A stretch of DNA of 64,000 nucleotides from Parahaliea aestuarii (GTDB taxonomy: Bacteria; Pseudomonadota; Gammaproteobacteria; Pseudomonadales; Halieaceae): the NCBI RefSeq assembly GCF_008064635.1, contig NZ_VRYZ01000001.1:310001-374000 (forward strand), written 5' to 3'. The translations under genes and the position numbers were made by a program. The notes beneath the pieces were generated by a model. It was not told where the DNA came from. It made no database searches and worked only from the letters and a program-made list of their open reading frames with translations. The stretch's first letter is position 1. Every line of letters starts with the position of its first letter. Shown here one piece after another: positions 48,860 through 58,536 of this stretch.

Positions 48860-50437
48860 ATGGCAGAACTCAGCAAAGACATCGCCGCGCGCCGCACTTT
48901 CGCGATCATCTCGCACCCCGACGCCGGTAAAACCACGATCACCGAGAAGCTCCTGCTGCTGGGGCAGGCCATCCAGGTGGCCGGCAGTGTAAAGGGCAAA
49001 AAGGGCCCCCACGCCACCTCCGACTGGATGAGCATGGAGCAGGAGCGGGGTATTTCCGTTACCTCCTCGGTGATGCAGTTCCCCTACCTCGGGCGTACAG
49101 TCAACCTGCTGGACACCCCCGGGCACGAGGATTTCTCCGAGGACACCTATCGCACCCTCACCGCCGTCGACTCGGCGCTGATGGTGATTGACGGCGCCAA
49201 GGGGGTGGAGGATCGCACCATCAAGCTGATGAATGTGTGTCGCCTGCGCGACACCCCTATCTTCAGCTTCGTCAACAAGATGGACCGCGACATCCGCGAC
49301 CCCATTGAACTGCTGGACGAAATCGAAGAGGTGCTAGCAATCCAGGGCGCGCCGATCAACTGGCCCATCGGTATGGGCAGCCTGTTCAAGGGTGTCTACA
49401 ACCTCTACACCGACACCATCCACGTGTTCACCCCGGGGCAGGGCAGCGTATTACCCGACGACAAGCGTATCGAGGGACTCGATTCCGGCGCCGCCCGCGA
49501 CCTGCTGGGCGAGGATTACGACAGCTTCGTGGAGGAAATCGATCTGGTGCGCGGCGCCAGCCACGAATTTGACCTGCAGCAGTTCCTGGCCGGCAAACTC
49601 AGTCCGGTATTCTTCGGCACCGCCCTGTCCAACTTCGGCGTGCGGGAAATGCTCGACGATTTCGTCCAGTGGGCGCCGCCGCCCCTGGACCGCGAGACAA
49701 CCGAGCGCACAGTTGGCGCCAGTGAGGAAAAATTCAGCGGCTTCGTGTTCAAGATCCAGGCCAACATGGATCCGCGCCACCGGGATCGCATCGCCTTTCT
49801 GCGGGTCTGTTCCGGCCGCTACAGCAAGGGCATGAAGATGCGCCACACCCGGCTCGCCAAGGATGTCAAAATCGCCGATGCGGTGACCTTCAAGGCGGGG
49901 GAGAGGGTGCTGGTGGAGTCCGCCGTCTCCGGCGATATCATCGGCCTGCACAACCACGGCACCATCCAGATCGGCGATACCTTCACCGAGGGTGAGGAAC
50001 TGCAGTTTACCGGCATTCCCCACTTCGCCCCGGAACTGTTCCGCCGTATCCGCCTCAAGGACCCGATGAAGTCCAAGCAGTTGCAGAAGGGCCTGCAGCA
50101 GTTGTCGGAAGAGGGGTCTACCCAGGTTTTTGCCCCCATCAGTAACACCGACCTGATTGTCGGCGCGGTGGGACAACTGCAGTTCGAGGTAGTGTCCTAC
50201 CGCCTGAAGGACGAGTACAAGGTGGAGGCGATGTACGAGCCGGTTAATGTCTACACCGCTCGCTGGGTGCACTGCAGCGATGCGCGCAAGCTGGAGGAGT
50301 TCCGTAAGAAGGCGGCCGACCTGCTTTCCATCGACGGCGGTGGCCACCTCACTTACCTGGCGCCGACGCGAGTGAACCTCTCACTGATGGAAGAGCGCTG
50401 GCTGGATATCGAGTTCAGGGCGACGCGGGAGCACTGA
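48860..50437 (+). CDS. prfC: Peptide chain release factor 3
   Basis: 525 residues (E. coli 529). Translational GTPase that removes RF1 or RF2 after termination. G motifs: [15 protein letters not shown] (G1), [16 protein letters not shown] (G3), [10 protein letters not shown] (G4). Domains II and III follow ([27 protein letters not shown]). Divergent from the RegB-like gene. Confidence 0.97.
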   Translation: MAELSKDIAARRTFAIISHPDAGKTTITEKLLLLGQAIQVAGSVKGKKGPHATSDWMSMEQERGISVTSSVMQFPYLGRTVNLLDTPGHEDFSEDTYRTLTAVDSALMVIDGAKGVEDRTIKLMNVCRLRDTPIFSFVNKMDRDIRDPIELLDEIEEVLAIQGAPINWPIGMGSLFKGVYNLYTDTIHVFTPGQGSVLPDDKRIEGLDSGAARDLLGEDYDSFVEEIDLVRGASHEFDLQQFLAGKLSPVFFGTALSNFGVREMLDDFVQWAPPPLDRETTERTVGASEEKFSGFVFKIQANMDPRHRDRIAFLRVCSGRYSKGMKMRHTRLAKDVKIADAVTFKAGERVLVESAVSGDIIGLHNHGTIQIGDTFTEGEELQFTGIPHFAPELFRRIRLKDPMKSKQLQKGLQQLSEEGSTQVFAPISNTDLIVGAVGQLQFEVVSYRLKDEYKVEAMYEPVNVYTARWVHCSDARKLEEFRKKAADLLSIDGGGHLTYLAPTRVNLSLMEERWLDIEFRATREH

Positions 50438-50510
50438 CAGTGTTGGCGCAGCTGGGCAGAATTGTTTGGACTGCGCCTGCACCGGCGACATTATCACCGG
50501 GCTGGATTGC

Positions 50511-51581
50511 GTGAAGATCTGGCGCCGCAATCATCCGCAAATCACTGTAGACGACCCGCGCTATCGGCAGGTTTCGCTGCTGTACAGCATCCTGCTGATA
50601 ATGATGATCTACTGCTCGGTCATCGGCACCCTGAACGTGGTCTTGTTCAAGGATATGCAAACGGCGCTGTTTGATTACGCTGGCTTTTTCAGCGCTGTGG
50701 CCATTTACGTCTATGTGTCGCGAACAGCCCAGTTCCGGCGGGCCAGCTGGGCGGCGCTGTTGGCGCTGATTGCCGTTCTGGCCAGTTTCACCTTTGTCGC
50801 CAGGGGCGCCACCTATTCGCTGATCTGGGTGACGGTGTTGCCGCCCATCGCTTTCTTCCTGCTCGGCCTGCGCGCCGGCACCTGGCTATCAGCGACCTTT
50901 ACCGCAGCGGTTTTGCTGTTTTTGTTGGCAATCACCGACAAGTGGGAAAGCGGCCCATTCAGTATTGCGGCGCTATTGAACTTCGCTGAAGTCATGACCG
51001 TACACCTGCTGATTTTTCGCCACTATGAACGCTCCCGACTGGAGGCTTTTGAGCAGCTGCGGCTGGGGGCGTCGATCGACCGCCTGACCGGATTGTTCAA
51101 CCGGGAGCGACTGGACGAGCTGTTGGCCGACACTCTGGCGCAGGCCCGGCGCGGGGGGCAGAACACCGCTCTGATCATGCTGGATGTCGATCACTTCAAA
51201 GCCGTCAACGACCGGTATGGGCATTTGCACGGCGATGTGGTCCTGCAGCGGCTGGCCCACCAGTTGCGCGAGAACGTGCGCCAGACCGACCGTGTCGGCC
51301 GTTGGGGAGGCGAGGAGTTTCTGGTTATCTGCCCGGATACCGATGCCCGCGGTGCCGGTATCGTGGCCGAGAAAGTCCGGCAGGCTATCGCCGCCGGGAA
51401 AATCGATTCGATGCCGATGCCCACGGTGAGCCTGGGGGTGGCAGCGGGCAGCGGAGAGGTGGCGGCCAGCAGCCTGTTGCAGGCCGCGGACCGGCAGCTT
51501 TATCGCGCCAAGCGCGAGGGTCGCAACCGGGTCTGCATCGAACGGCAAGCCCCGGAGAGCGAAACCAAAGTGAGGGCTTGA
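50511..51581 (+). CDS. Diguanylate cyclase (membrane GGDEF protein)
   Basis: 356 residues from GTG 50511. Five to six membrane helices (about 20-170) form a sensor part of no recognised type. The GGDEF domain (about 184-350) is intact: DRLTGLFNRE, DVDHFKAVNDRYGH, the active site GGEEF (266-270) and an inhibitory RxxD site (RQTD, 257-260) exactly five residues before it. So it probably makes cyclic di-GMP with product feedback. An upstream TTG at 50466 in the same frame is possible. It follows prfC by 73 nt. Confidence 0.88.
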   Translation: MKIWRRNHPQITVDDPRYRQVSLLYSILLIMMIYCSVIGTLNVVLFKDMQTALFDYAGFFSAVAIYVYVSRTAQFRRASWAALLALIAVLASFTFVARGATYSLIWVTVLPPIAFFLLGLRAGTWLSATFTAAVLLFLLAITDKWESGPFSIAALLNFAEVMTVHLLIFRHYERSRLEAFEQLRLGASIDRLTGLFNRERLDELLADTLAQARRGGQNTALIMLDVDHFKAVNDRYGHLHGDVVLQRLAHQLRENVRQTDRVGRWGGEEFLVICPDTDARGAGIVAEKVRQAIAAGKIDSMPMPTVSLGVAAGSGEVAASSLLQAADRQLYRAKREGRNRVCIERQAPESETKVRA

Positions 51582-51594
51582 AGCGTGGCGGCCC

Positions 51595-52080
51595 CTACGC
51601 CAACAAGCCCTCGATGTCCTTCGCAATCTCCTCCGGCCTGGTCTTTGGCGCGTAGCGCTTGATCACCGTGCCCGAGGCATCCACCAGGAACTTGGTGAAA
51701 TTCCACTTGATCTTCTCGGTGCCGAACACCCCCGGCGCCTCGTGCTTCAGGTGTTTGAAGAGGGGGTCGGCGTTGTCGCCGTTGACCTCGATCTTGCCGA
51801 ACATCGGAAAGCTCACCCCGTAATTCAGCTGGCAGAACTCCATAATTTCGCTGTTGGAGCCGGGATCCTGCTTGCCAAACTGGTTGCAGGGAAAGCCGAG
51901 GATCACGAAGTTGCGCTCACGGAACTGCTGGTAGAGCTTCTCCAGGCCCTCGAACTGGGGGGTGAAACCGCATTTTGAGGCGGTATTGACCACCAGCAGG
52001 ACCTTGCCCTGATAGTCGGACAGGGATTTTTGCTCGCCGCCGGATGCGGCGCAGGTGAAGTCGTAGACGGTATTGCTCAT
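51595..52080 (-). CDS. Glutathione/thioredoxin peroxidase
   Basis: 161 residues. Catalytic cysteine C37 ([11 protein letters not shown]), glutamine Q67 ([12 protein letters not shown]) and tryptophan in [10 protein letters not shown] form the usual triad. A second cysteine C83 ([11 protein letters not shown]) matches the resolving cysteine of thioredoxin-dependent Gpx such as yeast Gpx3, so thioredoxin may be the real donor. It is convergent with the diguanylate cyclase gene, 13 bp apart. Confidence 0.93.
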   Translation of the reverse strand: MSNTVYDFTCAASGGEQKSLSDYQGKVLLVVNTASKCGFTPQFEGLEKLYQQFRERNFVILGFPCNQFGKQDPGSNSEIMEFCQLNYGVSFPMFGKIEVNGDNADPLFKHLKHEAPGVFGTEKIKWNFTKFLVDASGTVIKRYAPKTRPEEIAKDIEGLLA

Positions 52081-52170
52081 GTTGTCCCCTCTGTTAGTTA
52101 TGGACTGTGGCCATTATGCACTGGCCTCGGGTACGTCAATAGCGGGGTGCCGGATCAGTCTCTGGAGGGG

Positions 52171-52191
52171 GCGGGGCGCAGTGCGCCCCGC
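52171..52191. terminator. Hairpin after the desaturase gene
   Basis: GCGGGGCGCA and TGCGCCCCGC pair around one base, in the gap between the desaturase stop (minus strand) and gpx. It lacks a T-run, so it may block transcription or only stabilise the 3' end. Confidence 0.45.
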
Positions 52192-52201
52192 ATAACCGTT
52201 G

Positions 52202-53374
52202 TCAGGCGGCCTGCAGTTGCACCTGCTGTACCAGCATCGCTACGCGCTTGCGCTGCATTTTCAGGGAGTACTCAAGCTCCTTGAACTTGGTGCGCAGGGC
52301 GGCGTGCTCCCACTTTTTCAGCAGGGCGGCCTTGCGCTCCTCTATGGCGCCTTCCAGTTCCGCCACTGTCCGCTCGTAGCGCTCGGCCTGCAGGGCCTTC
52401 CACTGGTTAACCGACTCGGTGAACAGCTGGTACTCGCGCTCCAGGGAGGCCAGCAGTGGCTCGCTGTTGTCGGCCCGCTCCAGTTTGCGACGGGCGCGTT
52501 CGAACTGGGTGTCGAGGATGGCGCGCTGGATCTTGAAGTTGGGTACCCGGCTCAGGTTGCTGGCCAGGCCCACGCGGGAGCACAGGGCGATCATCCACTT
52601 GGTCGGATCCCACTGATACCAGCGAATACCGTTGCGGTAGTCGTTCTGGAAGATGTGGTGATAGTTGTGGTAGCCCTCGCCGTAGGTGAGGAAGGCCAGG
52701 AAGCCGTTGTCCCGGGCGCTGTTGGTCTCGGTGTAGGGGCGGCTGCCCCAGTAGTGGGCCAGGGAGTTGATGAAGAAAGTGACGTGGTGGTTGACCACCA
52801 GGCGCAGCAGGCCCACCACCAGCACGGTGCCGATGATGTCGCCGTGCCAGATGCCCAGCAGCAGTGGCAGGCCGACGTTCATCAACACGGTCAGCGCCAC
52901 GTAGTGATTGTGCTGGAACATGACAACGGGGTCGCGCTGCAGGTCGCGGGCATTGCTGAAGTCCGGGTCGTTGCTTTGGTACTCGCGCAGCATCCAGCCC
53001 ATGTGACTGAACCACAGGCCGCGGCTGGCGGAGTAGGGGTCGAGGTCATCGTGATCCACATGGCGGTGGTGACGGCGGTGGTCCGAGGACCAGATCAGGA
53101 TGCTGTTCTGCAGTGCGCCGGCGCCCCACAGGGCATAGAACCACTTCAGGGCCGGGTGGGCATCGTAGGACTTGTGTGCCCACAGGCGGTGGTATCCGCC
53201 GGTGATGGACAGGCCGTTCAGGTAGAGGAAGGCCAGGGCCCACAGCCACTGGAAGCTGTCGTAACCGTGGTAGATGCCCCAGAAGGGCACCAGGATCAGC
53301 GCCGCCAGGGGCAGCCCCACGAAGATGGCCGTATTAACCGGATTCAGGGGCGGTTTGCTGCGAACTGTGCTCAT
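52202..53374 (-). CDS. Membrane fatty-acid (acyl-CoA) desaturase with coiled-coil tail
   Basis: 390 residues. Membrane di-iron enzyme with three histidine boxes: H62-RLWAH67, H99-RRHH103 and H236-NYHH240, plus paired membrane segments. Such enzymes place a delta-9 double bond in acyl chains and act in cold adaptation. Residues about 280-385 are a charged coiled coil (RRKLERADNSEPLLASL, LEGAIEERKAALLKKWEH), similar to the tail of Pseudomonas DesB-type enzymes. The ATG at 53374 fits the family; longer frames upstream lack homology. The redox partner is not in the window. Confidence 0.9.
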   Translation of the reverse strand: MSTVRSKPPLNPVNTAIFVGLPLAALILVPFWGIYHGYDSFQWLWALAFLYLNGLSITGGYHRLWAHKSYDAHPALKWFYALWGAGALQNSILIWSSDHRRHHRHVDHDDLDPYSASRGLWFSHMGWMLREYQSNDPDFSNARDLQRDPVVMFQHNHYVALTVLMNVGLPLLLGIWHGDIIGTVLVVGLLRLVVNHHVTFFINSLAHYWGSRPYTETNSARDNGFLAFLTYGEGYHNYHHIFQNDYRNGIRWYQWDPTKWMIALCSRVGLASNLSRVPNFKIQRAILDTQFERARRKLERADNSEPLLASLEREYQLFTESVNQWKALQAERYERTVAELEGAIEERKAALLKKWEHAALRTKFKELEYSLKMQRKRVAMLVQQVQLQAA

Positions 53375-53589
53375 TGCGGAGGAAAACCTCGGCTGCTTGA
53401 AAGTGGCGAATAGTACCCAAAGGGCCCGGAAATGTCTCCCGGCTTTGCCCGCCAGTGTGGCACTCCCAATGCGCCATTGCCATGACTTTTGGCGCCGCCA
53501 ACAGGCCCGCGGCAGGCGTAATTTTGCAGTATCATGCGCCCTTTCGCGTGGCTTCGGCCCCGCCGTCGCTGTCTCCACTGAGGATATTC

Positions 53590-54948
53590 ATGATCCAGGC
53601 CAAATTCACCCGGGGCTCCACTATGGGCCACGTACTGGCCATGACCGGGGCTTCAGCCACCGGCCTGATCGCCATGTTCGGTGTGGATCTGGTGGACATG
53701 TACTTCCTGACCCTGCTGGATGACCATTCGCTGGTCGCCGCGGTGGGCTACGCGGGTACCCTGATTTATTTCCTGGTGTCGGTCAGTATTGGCTTGCAGA
53801 TTGCGCTCGGCGCTGTGGTGGCGCGGGCAGAGGGTGCACACCAGCGCTATCTCGCCGGGCGTTACTGCAGCAATGGCCTGTGGTTCAGCGTGGTGGTGTC
53901 CTCGGTGATCAGCCTGGTGGCCTGGTTCTGGTTGCGGGACCTGCTGGTGATCCTGGGCGCCCACGGCCCGGCGCTGGAGTACGCGGTCAGCTATGGTGGC
54001 ATCCTGTTGCCCAATATTCCGGTGATGGTGCTGGGCATGAGCGCCGCCGCGGGTGTGCGCGCCATTGGCGACGCCCGCCGCTCCATGTGGGCGACCCTGA
54101 TCGGCTCCGCGGTAAACGCGGTGCTGGATCCGATCTTTATTTTCGGCTTTGGCTGGGGACTGGAGGGGGCCGCGCTGGCCTCGGTGGTCAGTCGCTTTGC
54201 CCTGCTGGCGGTGGCCTGGCGGGCGCTGGTACATGTGCACGACCTGCCCCGGCGCAGCACCTTCGCGGAATTTCGCGCGGATTTGCGGCCGCTGCTGGCG
54301 ATCGCCGGCCCCGCCATCCTGACCAACCTCGCCACCCCTGTCGGAAACAGTTTCGTATTGCGCACCATGTCCCATTTTGGCGACGGGGCGGTGGCCGGCG
54401 CGGCGATTCTCGGTCGTATTGCGCCGGTTGCCTTTGCCGCGGTGTTTGCCCTGTCCGGCGCGGTGGGGCCCATCATTGGCCAGAATGCCGGCGCCGGCCT
54501 CTATCACCGGGTGCGCAGCACCCTGCGCGATGCGCTGGTGTTCAATGCCGTGTACGTGCTGCTCGTGTGGGGCCTGCTGTGGCTGGGCAGTGACCTGATC
54601 GTATCCGCTTTTTCCGCCGAGCCGGCGGCCGCCGAGCTGATCCTGTTCTACTGCCACCTGCTGGTGTGGGCCTTTTTCTTCAATGGCAGCCTGTTCGTTG
54701 CCAATGCCTGTTTCAATAACCTGCACCATCCCCACTGGGCCACCGCCTTCAACTTCGGCAAGGTGCTGCTGGGGGTTATACCTGCGGTCTACTTCGGTGC
54801 CCGCTGGTACGGCGCTCGCGGTGTGCTGGCCGGCGAGGCCCTGGGCATGGTGTTGTTCGGTGTCCTGGGCGTGTGGGCAGCATTTGCCCTGGTGGGGCGC
54901 CTGCAACGGGACTACACACCGCTGGCGGTACGGCCCCGGACGCTGTGA
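53590..54948 (+). CDS. MATE family efflux transporter
   Basis: 452 residues with about twelve membrane helices in two MATE repeats. Typical parts: SATGLIAMFGVDLVDMYFLTLLD at helix 1, GVRAIGDARRSMWATLIGSAVNAVLDPIFIFGFGWGLEGAALAS, and the C-terminal VFALSGAVGPIIGQNAGAG. Exports cationic compounds with Na+ or H+. GAGG precedes ATG 53590. Divergent from the desaturase and convergent with the PuuA-like gene (7 bp). The substrate is not predictable. Confidence 0.88.
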   Translation: MIQAKFTRGSTMGHVLAMTGASATGLIAMFGVDLVDMYFLTLLDDHSLVAAVGYAGTLIYFLVSVSIGLQIALGAVVARAEGAHQRYLAGRYCSNGLWFSVVVSSVISLVAWFWLRDLLVILGAHGPALEYAVSYGGILLPNIPVMVLGMSAAAGVRAIGDARRSMWATLIGSAVNAVLDPIFIFGFGWGLEGAALASVVSRFALLAVAWRALVHVHDLPRRSTFAEFRADLRPLLAIAGPAILTNLATPVGNSFVLRTMSHFGDGAVAGAAILGRIAPVAFAAVFALSGAVGPIIGQNAGAGLYHRVRSTLRDALVFNAVYVLLVWGLLWLGSDLIVSAFSAEPAAAELILFYCHLLVWAFFFNGSLFVANACFNNLHHPHWATAFNFGKVLLGVIPAVYFGARWYGARGVLAGEALGMVLFGVLGVWAAFALVGRLQRDYTPLAVRPRTL

Positions 54949-54955
54949 CCGGGCG

Positions 54956-56302
54956 CTACAGCCGTTCCAGGTAGCTCTGCAACTCCAGCGGCGAGATGCG
55001 GCGCCGGAATTCCTCGACCTCCTGGGCCTTGGTCAGGCTGAAAATGCGCTGCAATTCGCCACCGAGGGCGGCGCGGATGAAGTCGGACTGGCTGAACTGT
55101 TCCAGCGCATCGTGCATGTACACCGGCAGCGCCGGCACTCCCTGCACACTGTAGCCATCGCCGGTGGTCGGCTTGGGGGCGGCCATCTGCTGCTCCATCC
55201 CCTCCAGCATGGCGCCGAGAATAACCGCGAACAGCAGGTAGGGGTTGGCGTCGGCACCGGCAACGCGGTGCTCGAGGCGGCGGGCGCTCTGGGCGCCGGT
55301 CGGGACCCGGACGGCGACGGTGCGGTTCTCGTAGCCCCAGGTGGGGTAGATGGGCGCGTGGGAGCCCGGCTGGAAGCGACGATAGCCGTTGTAGCTGGGC
55401 GCGAAGATGGCCATCGATGCCGGCATGTGGCGCAGGCAGCCGGCAATCGCATGTTGCAGCAGCGGTGTGCCGCGTTCGCCGCCATCGTCGAAGACGTTGT
55501 TGCCCTGGCTGTCCAGCAGACTGCAGTGTACGTGCAGGCCGTTGCCGGCTTCGTCCTCAAAGGGCTTGGCCATGAAGCTCGCCACCAGGCCGTATCGGGC
55601 GGCGACTCCCTTGATCAGCCGCTTCATCATCATGATCTGCTTGGCCGCCAGCACCGGGTTGTCCACGTGCAGCATGTTGATTTCGTACTGGGAGGGAGCG
55701 GACTCCTTGACCACGCCATCAAAGGGCAGGTCCTGCACTTCGCAGGCCAGGCGCAGCTCTTCCATCATCTCCTGATGCTGGTTGAGTACGTCCAGGCCGT
55801 ACATGTTTCCCCCCACCGGGGTACCGCAGGTGGGAGAGGGGCAGCTGTGGCGGGCTTCGCCCTGATCCATGCTGACCAGGCTGAATTCCAGTTCTGCCGC
55901 TACCACCGGCGTCCAGCCGGCGTCCTGAAAGCGCGACAGCACCTGCTTCAGCACGTGCCGCGGGTCGCCCAGGTAGGGGGTGCCATCGGCCTCGAACATG
56001 GACAGCATGATCTGTCCGTGCTGGCCGCCTGCGGCCCATGGGGTGGGCAGGAGTGAGCCTTCCACCGGCCGGCAGATACCGTCGGCATCGCCGAAGGCGA
56101 ACACCAGTTCTTCGACATCGCGTCCCCAGATATCGAGGCTGAGAGCGGTTTTGGGCAGTTTGAGTTCGCCCTCGAAAATCTTGCCGAGTTTGTGCCGCGG
56201 CACCCATTTGCCGCGCATGACGCCGTTGAGGTCTGGCAGCAGGGCCTCGATGGTATTGATTTCGGGGTGAGCCCGTAAAAACCAGTCGGCTTCCAGGGAC
56301 AT
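54956..56302 (-). CDS. Glutamine synthetase-like ligase (gamma-glutamylputrescine synthetase type)
   Basis: 448 residues of the GlnA superfamily. Visible MRGKWVPRHKLGKIF, VAAELEFSL, NNVFDDGG, NGLHVHCSLLD, the ATP-site GYRRFQPGSHAPIYPTWGYENRTVAVRVP and ADANPYLLFAVILGAMLEG. The family makes gamma-glutamyl amides of amines; PuuA is the best-known member, but the true amine cannot be read here. No other puu genes flank it. Start 56302 follows GGAGT. A LuxR-type gene lies upstream on the same strand. Confidence 0.82.
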   Translation of the reverse strand: MSLEADWFLRAHPEINTIEALLPDLNGVMRGKWVPRHKLGKIFEGELKLPKTALSLDIWGRDVEELVFAFGDADGICRPVEGSLLPTPWAAGGQHGQIMLSMFEADGTPYLGDPRHVLKQVLSRFQDAGWTPVVAAELEFSLVSMDQGEARHSCPSPTCGTPVGGNMYGLDVLNQHQEMMEELRLACEVQDLPFDGVVKESAPSQYEINMLHVDNPVLAAKQIMMMKRLIKGVAARYGLVASFMAKPFEDEAGNGLHVHCSLLDSQGNNVFDDGGERGTPLLQHAIAGCLRHMPASMAIFAPSYNGYRRFQPGSHAPIYPTWGYENRTVAVRVPTGAQSARRLEHRVAGADANPYLLFAVILGAMLEGMEQQMAAPKPTTGDGYSVQGVPALPVYMHDALEQFSQSDFIRAALGGELQRIFSLTKAQEVEEFRRRISPLELQSYLERL

Positions 56303-56424
56303 GGGGACTCCGGCAGGCGGGGTTGCAGAGACTATCCCAGCCGGACGCAGGTGCCTCAATGCCCCGGATTGGGCAGCGCCGGCGCCAACTGCCGGCTACC
56401 TGGCAATGGCGCTCCCGGGAAGGT

Positions 56425-57270
56425 CTAGCGAGGTGCCATATAGATGCTGAGTGGATCGGCGCCGGCCGCTTCGCCAAGGCAGCTCATGGCATTGATAAAC
56501 AGGGAGAACAGGTCGGTCTGGGAATTGACGTCGAGTTTGCGGTAGATGCTTTTGCGGTGGCGACGCACCGTCTCCACGGCAATTTCCAGTTTCTGTGCCG
56601 AGATGTCCGTGCCGTAGCCGCGCAGCATCATTTCCAGTACGTCCTTTTCCCGCGGAGACAGCATGGAGGCGCCGAAGGTGCGAAAGGCGAGATCAATCTG
56701 GTGGTTGATGCCGGGCTGAATCAGGTTGGTGATGGCAAAATCGTTGTGCTCGGAGTGGCGTTTCAGCAACTCGGAGACCGGTTCCGCCAGCAGGTAGAGG
56801 CTCTCGTACTCCTGCTCGCTGAATTCGCCGTGGTGGGGCAGGCGCATCATGCTCAGGTTGATGACATTGCCGGCGTGCAGACGCGCCAGGTAAACCGCTT
56901 CGTCCACCGTGCCGGTGCCGCTGTAGTAGCCGCTGTAGTAGCTGGATTCCTGCAACTTGTTATGCGTGAGGCGCGACAGCAGGTAGATTTTCGAGCGCGG
57001 CTGGTTCATCGAGGCCTGGTAGAAGGGATCTTCCCGGTAGGGGCCCTCGAGATACTGGTCTATCTGGGCGCGTACTGCGTGGGCGGGAATCTCGTGATAC
57101 AGCACCCGCGGCGGCAGGTCGCGGTGATAGAGCCATATCTGGGGATAGTCGATGGCTACCTGGCCGCGCACGGCGGCGATCAGGGCAGGGAAGAAGTGTT
57201 CACTGCCCAGCGCCCCTATAGCGATGGAGATGTCCCGATTCCACTTGCTCAGCTGGCTTATCGTTGTCAT
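56425..57270 (-). CDS. LuxR-family transcriptional regulator
   Basis: 281 residues. N-terminal part without a recognised sensor (about 1-200) and a C-terminal LuxR helix-turn-helix at about 208-262: LSPREKDVLEMMLRGYGTDISAQKLEIAVETVRRHRKSIYRKLDVNSQTDL. There is no receiver domain. It lies 122 bp upstream of the PuuA-like gene on the same strand and may control it; it is divergent from the AraC-type gene. Confidence 0.85.
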   Translation of the reverse strand: MTTISQLSKWNRDISIAIGALGSEHFFPALIAAVRGQVAIDYPQIWLYHRDLPPRVLYHEIPAHAVRAQIDQYLEGPYREDPFYQASMNQPRSKIYLLSRLTHNKLQESSYYSGYYSGTGTVDEAVYLARLHAGNVINLSMMRLPHHGEFSEQEYESLYLLAEPVSELLKRHSEHNDFAITNLIQPGINHQIDLAFRTFGASMLSPREKDVLEMMLRGYGTDISAQKLEIAVETVRRHRKSIYRKLDVNSQTDLFSLFINAMSCLGEAAGADPLSIYMAPR

Positions 57271-57480
57271 CGAATTGTTTTTGTCTGGCGCCCCGTTGGC
57301 ACAGTGTGGGGAGGCCGTATGACGATGTCAATTGCAACCCGCGCGGCCCGCCAGCCGGCGCCCGCTGGCCGGCGCGGGGCTGGCTAAAGCCGTTTGCGGT
57401 TTAACTCCTTGTGCAAGGCGCCTTTCGGCGGGCGTTGGCGCGGCTATACTGGCCTTCGGGTAGCCGTATCGGGTTCTTCT

Positions 57481-58521
57481 ATGAAAAGTGGTATTACTGC
57501 GCAACAGCGGGAGCTGATTCCGGCGGGTTTCATTGAAGCGCTGCTGGCTCAGGGCGAGCGCGCCGGCCGCGAGCGCGAGTTACTGCTTGGCGACGCCGCC
57601 TTTCCCTTTGACCCGCTGCGCGGTTGCAGCGCTACACAAACCACTTCCTCCGCCGCTTTCTCGCGCCTGGCCCTGGCCCTGTTCAGGGTGCTGGATGATG
57701 AGGCGGGCGGTAGCATGCCCGATGCACCGACACCCGTTGGCACGGCCAGGTTGCTGGCCTTCAGCCTGCTCGGCAGTCACAACCTCGGGGCGGCACTGCG
57801 TCGCGCGATCGAGTTCAATCGCTGTTGCCGGCTTAACCGCGGCCAGTCCGCGGTCAATAGCCTGACCATAGACGAGGATTTGCGGGAAGCCACCCTGAGC
57901 TATTACCTGGAAGGGTCCGATCGCGCCCAGCAGCGATTGCTCTGTGGCCTGGCGATCTGGATGCGCTTCTGCGGCTGGCTGATCGGCCAGCACATCGATG
58001 TGGTCAGCGCCCGCTGCGCCGCTGCGGCGCCGGCCAACGTGCGCGAGCTGAGGCACTTTTTCCCCTGTCCGGTGGCCTTTGGCGCTGCCGACAACGCGGT
58101 GGTGTTTTCAGTGCGCCACCTGGAAGCGGAACTGCTGCGCAGCGAGACCGATCTGTCCCGCTACCTGCGTGAGGCGCCTTACTGCCTGGTCGTCGCGCCC
58201 AAGCCGAGTTCCCTGAGCATTACCCGCCGCATTCGCGAACTGCTGGGGGATGACTTCCGCTGTGAAATGCCGAGCTTTGAAGATCTCACCGGCATGCTCA
58301 ATATGTCGGCCCGCACCCTGCGTCGGCGGCTGGAGCGGGAGGGTACGTCCTATCAGCGGATCAAAGATAACGCGCGGCGCGATCTCGCCATCGCCCTGCT
58401 ACAGCGCGACGGCGCCACAGTCAGTGAAGTGGCGGAACGGGTGGGATTTTCCGACCCCAGCGCCTTTCACCGCTCCTTCAAGAAATGGACGGGTGAGTCC
58501 CCCGGCGCATTCCGCGCCTGA
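57481..58521 (+). CDS. AraC-family transcriptional regulator
   Basis: 346 residues. N-terminal ligand-binding-like domain of the arabinose-binding/OruR type (about 20-215; LLAFSLLGSHNLGAALRRAIEFNRCC) and a C-terminal double helix-turn-helix (MLNMSARTLRRRLEREGTSYQRIKDNARRDLAIALL, VSEVAERVGFSDPSAFHRSFKKWTGESPGAFR). Divergent from the LuxR-type gene with a 210-bp gap, so each may control the other or the PuuA-like gene. The ligand is unknown. Confidence 0.87.
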   Translation: MKSGITAQQRELIPAGFIEALLAQGERAGRERELLLGDAAFPFDPLRGCSATQTTSSAAFSRLALALFRVLDDEAGGSMPDAPTPVGTARLLAFSLLGSHNLGAALRRAIEFNRCCRLNRGQSAVNSLTIDEDLREATLSYYLEGSDRAQQRLLCGLAIWMRFCGWLIGQHIDVVSARCAAAAPANVRELRHFFPCPVAFGAADNAVVFSVRHLEAELLRSETDLSRYLREAPYCLVVAPKPSSLSITRRIRELLGDDFRCEMPSFEDLTGMLNMSARTLRRRLEREGTSYQRIKDNARRDLAIALLQRDGATVSEVAERVGFSDPSAFHRSFKKWTGESPGAFRA

Positions 58522-58536
58522 CTGAAGCGAATTCTG

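Noticed and set aside
48745-49035. Longer N terminus of the RegB-like kinase
   Set aside because: It would run through the prfC start region and adds no homologous residues before the first membrane helix.
51595-52080. Selenocysteine-type glutathione peroxidase
   Set aside because: The catalytic position is an ordinary cysteine codon and no in-frame TGA is present.
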